Part shown: positions 1-4,773 of the stretch, in pieces | Layout: every line of letters starts with the position of its first letter | How positions within the stretch are numbered: the first letter of the stretch is position 1 | NCBI GenBank assembly: GCA_044360285.1 | Contig: JBIKKP010000057.1 | Span: forward strand, 1-5,977 | Length of the DNA stretch: 5,977 nucleotides | Origin: UBA2645 sp044360285 | GTDB lineage: Bacteria; Pseudomonadota; Alphaproteobacteria; Rickettsiales; UBA1997 | Direction of reading: 5' to 3' | Program-made: the position numbers and the translations under genes | The notes under the pieces: generated by a model | The model's input: the letters and a program-made list of their open reading frames with translations, nothing else | The model's database searches: none | What the model was told of the DNA's origin: nothing

Positions 1-1
1 C

Positions 2-346
2 CAAAATGTTTTGCTAACCGAACGCGGAGTAAGCTTTGGCTACAACACTTTGGTTTCAGATATGCGCTCACTACCAATCATGGCCAAAACCGGATGCCCA
101 GTTGTTTTTGACGCAACGCATTCAGTGCAGCAGCCAGGCGGACTTGGCGGTGCAAGTGGTGGACAACGTGAATTCGTTGAAACGCTAGCCACTGCTGCCG
201 TTGCAGTTGGTGTTGCCGCCGTGTTTATGGAAGTGCACCAAGACCCTGACAACGCGCCTTCTGACGGTCCTTGTATGGTTCGCCTCGACAATCTTGAGAA
301 GCTTTTGACCAAGCTGAAAAAAATTGATGCGATTATAAAATCGTAA
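2..346 (+). CDS. kdsA: 3-deoxy-8-phosphooctulonate synthase (KdsA), 3' part only
   Basis: KdsA condenses phosphoenolpyruvate with arabinose 5-phosphate in the cytoplasm to give Kdo-8-phosphate, the precursor of the Kdo sugars of lipopolysaccharide. The reading frame is open to the left edge, and the first visible residues (QNVLLTERG) fit the middle of the protein. The 114 visible residues are therefore roughly the last 40% of a family of about 280. Family hallmarks are present: the ERGVSFGYN stretch, DMRSLPIM, FDATHSVQ, the GGASGGQRE loop, and MEVHQDPDNAPSDGP near the C-terminus. By family knowledge, the His of DATHSVQ, the Glu of MEVH and the Asp of SDGP match active-site or metal-site positions. 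The Asn/Cys position that separates metal-independent from metal-dependent enzymes lies outside the window. The gene ends in tandem TAA stops (344-349) and is followed after 16 bp by a response regulator on the same strand. The identity is secure. Confidence 0.96.
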   Translation, partial: QNVLLTERGVSFGYNTLVSDMRSLPIMAKTGCPVVFDATHSVQQPGGLGGASGGQREFVETLATAAVAVGVAAVFMEVHQDPDNAPSDGPCMVRLDNLEKLLTKLKKIDAIIKS

Positions 347-362
347 TAACCAACTCATAAGT

Positions 363-1049
363 ATGAGCAACAAACCTTCGATTTTAGTCATCGATGACGA
401 CACCAGAATTCGCAACCTTCTTGGGCGTTTTTTGGAAGAAAATAACTTCACCGTGGCGATGGCAAAAGATGCTGCCGAGGCCCGCCAGATCATGCAGCAA
501 AGCAGTTTCGATTTGTTGATTGTTGACGTGATGATGCCTAATGAAAATGGTGTTGAGCTTACTGCATATGTTCGCAAAACCTCGCGTGTTCCAATCATAA
601 TGTTAACTGCACGCGGCGATTCAGATGATCGAATTGCTGGTCTTGAAGCTGGTGCTGACGATTATTTGCCAAAGCCTTTCGAACCAAAAGAACTTTTGCT
701 TCGCATCAATAATGTTTTGAAGCGGGCGGGAAATTCTGGGCAAAATTCTTTGGTTGCGCCAACAGTTTTTTCTTTCGGCGAATTTACTTTTAATCCTGAG
801 CAATCGCGTCTCAAAAAAGGCGAAGAATTCATTTATCTAACCGAAAGCGAAGTGAAAATTTTGACTCTTCTTTGCAAAGAGCAGGGCAAGGCAATCAGTC
901 GCGAGAGTCTCTCTGCCCTGTGCGGCGATGTTGATGATCGCACCATCGATGTGCAAATTACTCGCCTGCGTAAGAAAATTGAGCAAAATCCAAAACAGCC
1001 GCAATACTTACAGACAGTAAGGAATTATGGCTACGCTCTCTACGCGTAA
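363..1049 (+). CDS. OmpR/PhoB-family two-component response regulator
   Basis: A 228-residue cytoplasmic DNA-binding response regulator. Residues 6-122 form a receiver domain with the acidic pocket D11-D13, the predicted phospho-acceptor D55 (LLIVDVMMP), T82 (MLTARG) and K104 (LPKPFEP). After a linker, residues 136-228 form an OmpR/PhoB winged helix. Its recognition region DDRTIDVQITRLRKKIE and wing LQTVRNYGYAL closely follow the family pattern. All residues needed for phosphorylation are intact and the length is normal. It resembles the OmpR/PetR-like regulators of alphaproteobacteria, but the sequence alone cannot assign a regulon, so I give no symbol. The ATG at 363 lies 16 bp after kdsA, without a clear Shine-Dalgarno sequence in the gap, so read-through from kdsA is likely. 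No histidine kinase gene is adjacent: the next gene converges from the other strand 8 bp away. Confidence 0.95.
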   Translation: MSNKPSILVIDDDTRIRNLLGRFLEENNFTVAMAKDAAEARQIMQQSSFDLLIVDVMMPNENGVELTAYVRKTSRVPIIMLTARGDSDDRIAGLEAGADDYLPKPFEPKELLLRINNVLKRAGNSGQNSLVAPTVFSFGEFTFNPEQSRLKKGEEFIYLTESEVKILTLLCKEQGKAISRESLSALCGDVDDRTIDVQITRLRKKIEQNPKQPQYLQTVRNYGYALYA

Positions 1050-1057
1050 AAAAAGTT

Positions 1058-1912
1058 TTAGATTTTATTCAGCGGAATTTTGATGTAGTGCGTGCCGTTG
1101 CTTTCTGCGGCGCCAAACCTTCCAGCTCTAAGGTTGATTTGAATTGATGGCAATAAAAGCTTTGGCACAGCTTTGCCAATGTCGCGCTTATTTCTGTTCT
1201 CAACATATTGTGCTTTGCTGATGTCTTCCTTCACCAAAACATTGTTTTTTTTCTGATCAGAAGCGCTGCAAGAAAACAGCGGCTGCTCTCCATCTTTTGG
1301 ATAATCGTGACCGATAAAAATTTTAGTTTCCTGCGGCAATGCGAAAATTTTTTGGATCGAATCATAAAGTTGTGCCGCGCTGCCACCAGGAAAATCAGTG
1401 CGCGCCGTACCAATTTCGGGAGAAAGAATTGCGTCGCCAACAAAAATAGAATCTTCCACCAAGTAGCTAGCACAAGCAGGCGTGTGGCCAGGAGTGTGCA
1501 AAACTTTTACGCGCAAATTTCCAATTAAAAATTCTTCGCCGTCAGCAAAAAGATGATCGAACTGTGAAGCGTCAAGCGGTGTGTCTTGCTGCGTGTTGAA
1601 GAGTTGTACCCAAAAATTCAAAACTTCCTTTATTCCAGAACCAATACCAATTTTTCCGCCCAGTTTTTCTTTGAGATAGCTTGCGGCAGTAAGGTGATCA
1701 GCGTGGATGTGAGTTTCTAAAATCCAGGCCAGCGTTAAATTTTCTTGCGTGATTACTGCAATTAATTCGTCAGCAGAAGTTGTTGAAGTGCGTCCAGAAA
1801 AAATATCGTAATTGAGCACGGAATCAATAACCGCGCAGTTTCTTGATGCTTCGTCGATAAGAAGATAAGTGAAAGTTGCAGTTTCCTTATCGTAAAAATG
1901 TCTGATTTTCAT
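1058..1912 (-). CDS. MBL-fold hydrolase, ETHE1/Blh-like (probable persulfide dioxygenase)
   Basis: A 284-residue metallo-beta-lactamase-fold protein. The metal-binding signature THIHADH (H68, H70, D72, H73) is followed by HTPGHT (likely ligand H143), GDAIL (D160) and GHDY (H202). The segment GTARTDFPGG (168-177) is typical of the ETHE1/Blh branch, whose members oxidise glutathione persulfide to sulfite with a single iron. The opening FYDKETATFTYLL, the SGRTSTTSADE segment and the C-terminal LPSIQINLRAG and YIKIPLN are, from memory of the family, typical of bacterial Blh-like proteins. The length suits a stand-alone catalytic domain: there is no DUF442 phosphatase-like or rhodanese domain and no signal peptide, so it is probably cytosolic. 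A less specific glyoxalase II-type hydrolase is the main alternative. The start codon lies 2 nt after the pilin-like gene, with no good Shine-Dalgarno sequence, which suggests translation coupled to that gene. It is the last gene of the - strand operon. Confidence 0.87.
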   Translation of the reverse strand: MKIRHFYDKETATFTYLLIDEASRNCAVIDSVLNYDIFSGRTSTTSADELIAVITQENLTLAWILETHIHADHLTAASYLKEKLGGKIGIGSGIKEVLNFWVQLFNTQQDTPLDASQFDHLFADGEEFLIGNLRVKVLHTPGHTPACASYLVEDSIFVGDAILSPEIGTARTDFPGGSAAQLYDSIQKIFALPQETKIFIGHDYPKDGEQPLFSCSASDQKKNNVLVKEDISKAQYVENRNKRDIGKAVPKLLLPSIQINLRAGRFGAAESNGTHYIKIPLNKI

Positions 1913-1914
1913 GG

Positions 1915-2829
1915 TTAAATTTTGATTCCGTATTTTTTGCCTAAGTATTTTTCAACAATCTGCCGATCCTCGTCGCTCAAGGTGCGGTCAAACATTATTA
2001 CTTCTGAGATATTTCCGTCAAAAATGTTGCCAATGTAAAGTGAGCTAGAGGTGTTGTCGTTTGGTATGTAGTTGGCGTTGCTACTGGTTGATGGGGTGCC
2101 ATTTCTATAAACCGTGTTGCTGCTATTGCTGCGAATTGCACTAACAACAGTTGGAGTGTTGAGAGACAATGCGGAAGAGAGAGTTTGTGTCCAGGCGCTT
2201 CCCGACCAAGTATCAAGTGACCAACGGTTAGAAGTGACGCCCATGTAGGTTGTATTTTTTTTGTAGAGGCCAAATCCCTTTCCAGAAGAAGAGGCGCGGA
2301 AGTCAATCGCATAGCCATTGGTGACGATATTTTGAATTGGTTGCATGACCACAAAAACACTAAATTGCGCCGGCGCTAAGATGAAGTTGTGAGCAGTGCC
2401 AAGCCTTTTGTACGTTGAGCCCGAGTTGTTGCTGTCAAAAAATAAAGTTGGTAATTGATTGATGCCGCTCTCTTTATAAGTTGGTTGGTTGGCGCCGGTA
2501 TTTTGAACGAAATCAAAAGTATTTTTTGATTGCGGATTTTGGCTTTTCCAAGATTTGATAAGGTCGCCATCCTTTATGTTTGTTGATCCATTGGCGTTGG
2601 TTAAAACTTTTGGTGCGGTTGCATCAAGCCATAAAATTATGCCCTCAATTCCATTTACTTCCGTAGCTTTTGTTAGCGCGGTGGCGTTGCTTAACTGATA
2701 TTTTTTGTAAAGGTTTGAAGATTGCGTTATGATGGCAATAAGCAGCGAGAAGGCTAGAATGCCAATGGAAAGCTCGATAAGACTAAAAGCTGTTCTAAAT
2801 TTCTTGGGAGAGAATTTTGTAGATAACAT
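1915..2829 (-). CDS. Type IV pilin-like protein with LamG-like (concanavalin A-like) domain
   Basis: A 304-residue protein built from two parts. The N-terminus is a class III (prepilin) signal: a short basic leader ending RTA, then FSLIELSIGILAFSLLIAIITQ. Prepilin peptidase would cut before F15, leaving E19 as the conserved Glu at mature position 5 and a hydrophobic helix over about 15-35. The -1 residue is Ala rather than the usual Gly. The remainder, about 60-304, looks like a LamG/concanavalin A-type beta-sandwich. It begins IILWLDA, continues with short beta-rich blocks (LPTLFFDS, FSVFVVMQ, SLYIGN) and ends ISEVIMFDRTLSDEDRQ plus KYLGKKYGI, a closing pattern I associate with such domains. 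It has no cysteines, and residues 232-264 are rich in Ser, Asn and Thr. It should sit in the inner membrane or a pseudopilus with the sandwich outside the cytoplasm, perhaps binding glycans; no ligand can be named. The start overlaps the end of bioA by 35 nt, and no downstream Met would keep the leader intact. Confidence 0.83.
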   Translation of the reverse strand: MLSTKFSPKKFRTAFSLIELSIGILAFSLLIAIITQSSNLYKKYQLSNATALTKATEVNGIEGIILWLDATAPKVLTNANGSTNIKDGDLIKSWKSQNPQSKNTFDFVQNTGANQPTYKESGINQLPTLFFDSNNSGSTYKRLGTAHNFILAPAQFSVFVVMQPIQNIVTNGYAIDFRASSSGKGFGLYKKNTTYMGVTSNRWSLDTWSGSAWTQTLSSALSLNTPTVVSAIRSNSSNTVYRNGTPSTSSNANYIPNDNTSSSLYIGNIFDGNISEVIMFDRTLSDEDRQIVEKYLGKKYGIKI

Positions 2830-4042
2830 CGGTTAATTTTTTCAGTTCAGATTTTTTTATGTTGAGTGTTGGCATCAGGTAAATGCAGTTAGAAAAAGGT
2901 CGTAAGAAAACTCCATTTTCAACAAATTTTTGACGTAGTGCGAGAATTTTTTTGAAGTCTGCCTCAATTTCAATTACAGCGATTGCGCCAAGGATGCGTA
3001 AGTCGTAAACCGCTTTTAATTTTTGGCATTTCGCTAAATTTTTTTTCAGAAATTTTTCGATGCCAAAAACTTTTTTGGCATAATTCTGTTGTTCAAATAG
3101 GTCGAGCGAAGCGTTTGCAGCCGCACAGGCTAAGGGATTTCCCATGAAAGTTGGGCCATGCATCAAAGCTTGATCAAGCGATTCGCCAAGAAACTTTTTG
3201 AAAATTCCTTCTTTAACCAAAGTTGCAGCAAGCGTCATCGAGCCGCCAGTTAGAGCCTTTCCAAGCACTAAGATGTCAGGAGAAATTTCCGCAGCGTCGC
3301 AGGCGAATTTTTTTCCGGTGCGATAAAATCCAACCGCACATTCATCAGCAATAAAAAGAATTTGGTGTTTTTTAGCGATTAAAAAAATTGTGCGAAGAAT
3401 TTTTGGATCATGAAATTTCATGCCGCCGGCGCACTGTACAAGCGGTTCAATAAAAATTCCGGCGAGAATTTTTTTATTTTCGACAACGAATTTTTCAAAA
3501 ATCGCCAACTCATTTTCATCACGCGGCAAATCTAGCGAAAAATTTTGCAGCAAAATTTTTTCAAATTTTTTGTGCATACCGTCAGACAAATCAGCGAGAG
3601 ACATTGCGCCAGTAGTGTCGCCGTGATATGAATTTTTAAAGGAAATGAATTTCGTTTTTTCACGCTGATTGGAATTTATAAAAAATTGCCAACAAATTTT
3701 CATCGCAACTTCGATTGCCGTTGAGCCGGAATCAGAAAAAAAAACACGATCCATGTTGCTAAATTTACAGAGGCGCTGCGCCAGGCTGTAAGTCTGATTA
3801 TTGGCAAACCCAGCAAGCATAATATGCGGCAATCTTTTTGCTTGTTTGCAGATTTCTTTGGTGAGGTGAGGGTGGCCATAGCCATGCGCCACCGACCACC
3901 AAGAAGCGATGCCATCAATTAAAACTCTGCCATCTTTAAGGAAAATTTTTGCGCCTTTTGCCCCTTTAATTTCAAGCTGTGGCAGGTGATTTTGCATTTG
4001 AGTATATGGCAGCCAGATATGCTTTGCGCCGTCATCAATCAT
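2795..4042 (-). CDS. bioA: Adenosylmethionine-8-amino-7-oxononanoate aminotransferase (BioA)
   Basis: BioA transfers the amino group of S-adenosylmethionine to 8-amino-7-oxononanoate (KAPA) to give 7,8-diaminononanoate (DAPA), the antepenultimate step of biotin synthesis, using pyridoxal phosphate in the cytoplasm. The 415-residue protein is full length for the family and matches E. coli BioA along its whole length. It shows HIWLPYTQM at the N-terminus (Y13, substrate site), SWWSVAHGYGHP, SDSGSTAIEVAMK (PLP phosphate loop, 103-115), SYHGDTTGAMS (Y139), IEPLVQCAGGM, D233 of IADE, LGKALTGG with the predicted Schiff-base lysine K262, MHGPTFMGNPLACAAANASL (294-313), and R381 of LRPF. An unusual point is ADECAVGFYRTG where E. 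coli has ADEIATGFGRTG. The ATG overlaps the bamD stop as ATGA. No other biotin gene is visible here. The gene is strikingly AT-rich, with many runs of A or T. Confidence 0.96.
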   Translation of the reverse strand: MIDDGAKHIWLPYTQMQNHLPQLEIKGAKGAKIFLKDGRVLIDGIASWWSVAHGYGHPHLTKEICKQAKRLPHIMLAGFANNQTYSLAQRLCKFSNMDRVFFSDSGSTAIEVAMKICWQFFINSNQREKTKFISFKNSYHGDTTGAMSLADLSDGMHKKFEKILLQNFSLDLPRDENELAIFEKFVVENKKILAGIFIEPLVQCAGGMKFHDPKILRTIFLIAKKHQILFIADECAVGFYRTGKKFACDAAEISPDILVLGKALTGGSMTLAATLVKEGIFKKFLGESLDQALMHGPTFMGNPLACAAANASLDLFEQQNYAKKVFGIEKFLKKNLAKCQKLKAVYDLRILGAIAVIEIEADFKKILALRQKFVENGVFLRPFSNCIYLMPTLNIKKSELKKLTDVIYKILSQEI

Positions 4043-4773
4043 TGCTCAAGACGCTCTTGGTTTTTCTTGGCAAGTTGCGTCCAATAATTCTCTTGAAACC
4101 TTTGTTCAAGCTGCTGAACGGCTTTGTTTGCTTCATCTTTAACGCCAATTTTGTAATAAATTTCGCTCAAGCGAAAAAGTGCTTCTGGTATTTGTTTTGT
4201 TTGGCGATAGCGCGATTTCACTTCAGAAAAGTATTCAAGAGCGCCTAGAAAATTGTGATTGCGCATCTCGTAACGGCCAACCGACATTTTTGCTCCGGCC
4301 AAATGTTCGTCGATAAAATCCAATTTTTCGGAAGCATCAGCGGCATAATCTGAGTTAGGAAAACGTGCGATTAATTCGCGAAAAGCATAAGAAGCTTGCT
4401 GTGCGTCGTCTTGTGCGCGTTCGATATTTGGGATGATGTTGTAATAGCTTAAGCCTTTCATGTAAATCATGTAGGGCACATATTCGCTGTTTGGGTTGAG
4501 GCGTAAAAAATCTTCAACCGTGGCATTTAATTTTTGATAATCTTCGTCTTTATATCTGGCGTAAACCGCCATGGTTTGCGCTTTCTGCGCCCATTTTGAA
4601 AAAGGAAAATCTTCGTCAATTTTTTCAAATTCTTCGGCAGCTTGTGAGTAGTTTTTATCTTTTAAAAACTTGTAAGCCTTGAGGTAGGAAATTTCTGCGC
4701 CGGTTTTTTCTTCTTTCTTGGCGCAGCTAAAGAGAAGGCTTGCGAGCAATAATGTAAAAAAGATTTTTTTCAT
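4039..4773 (-). CDS. bamD: Outer membrane protein assembly lipoprotein BamD
   Basis: BamD is an essential periplasmic lipoprotein of the BAM complex, which folds beta-barrel proteins into the outer membrane. I start it at the ATG at 4773, giving 244 residues, because this places a lipoprotein signal at the N-terminus: MKK, a hydrophobic stretch and the lipobox LFSC with the lipidated cysteine C17. An in-frame ATG at 4863 would add 30 residues lying inside cimA and destroy this signal. The mature protein is a run of helical TPR-like repeats, including ISYLKAYKFLKDKNYSQAAEEF, YARYKDEDYQKLNATVEDFLRLNP, ARFPNSDYA, and NHNFLGALEYFSEVKSRY with ALFRLSEIYYKIG, matching YfiO/BamD architecture and size. 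The gene overlaps the upstream cimA stop by ATGA and the downstream bioA start by ATGA, so its translation is probably coupled to both. The identity is strong from the lipobox, TPR pattern and length. Confidence 0.9.
   Translation of the reverse strand: MKKIFFTLLLASLLFSCAKKEEKTGAEISYLKAYKFLKDKNYSQAAEEFEKIDEDFPFSKWAQKAQTMAVYARYKDEDYQKLNATVEDFLRLNPNSEYVPYMIYMKGLSYYNIIPNIERAQDDAQQASYAFRELIARFPNSDYAADASEKLDFIDEHLAGAKMSVGRYEMRNHNFLGALEYFSEVKSRYRQTKQIPEALFRLSEIYYKIGVKDEANKAVQQLEQRFQENYWTQLAKKNQERLEQ
4047..4059 (-). other. Small inverted repeat just before the bioA start
   Basis: The last codons of bamD contain a perfect 5-bp inverted repeat with a 3-nt loop (CAAGA, GCG, TCTTG on the - strand). It ends 4 nt before the bioA ATG. 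In the mRNA it would cover the place where a ribosome binding site should sit, and ribosomes finishing bamD would open it. This fits translational coupling but is short and may be chance, since it is also coding sequence. Confidence 0.3.

Noticed and set aside
185..598. Open frame on the - strand across kdsA and the response regulator
   Set aside because: It runs opposite two clearly recognisable genes, spans their junction and shows no family motif.
1032..1060. Rho-independent terminator for the response regulator
   Set aside because: The stem is only 5 bp and is followed by A residues on the + strand rather than T, and on the - strand the T tract comes before the stem.
1998..2570. Two open frames (1998-2360 and 2376-2570) within the pilin-like gene on the same strand
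   Set aside because: They lie in another frame of a gene with a continuous, recognisable product, and neither translation shows domain-like features.
1913..2840. TTAACC shortly before both the MBL and pilin-like starts as a shared translation signal
   Set aside because: Only two cases exist, one formed partly by a stop codon, and the spacing to ATG differs; chance is likely.
2941..3560. Repeated AATTTTT/AAAAATT words in bioA as a possible repeat family
   Set aside because: They are irregularly spaced and explained by Lys, Ile, Asn and Phe codons in AT-rich coding DNA.
4047..4065. Terminator-like hairpin plus TTTTT on the + strand
   Set aside because: No + strand gene lies upstream that it could terminate, and the sequence is coding on the - strand.
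3979..4248. Open frame of 89 codons on the + strand over the bioA/bamD junction
   Set aside because: It is antisense to two well-supported genes. Its hydrophobic look comes from the complement of charged codons.
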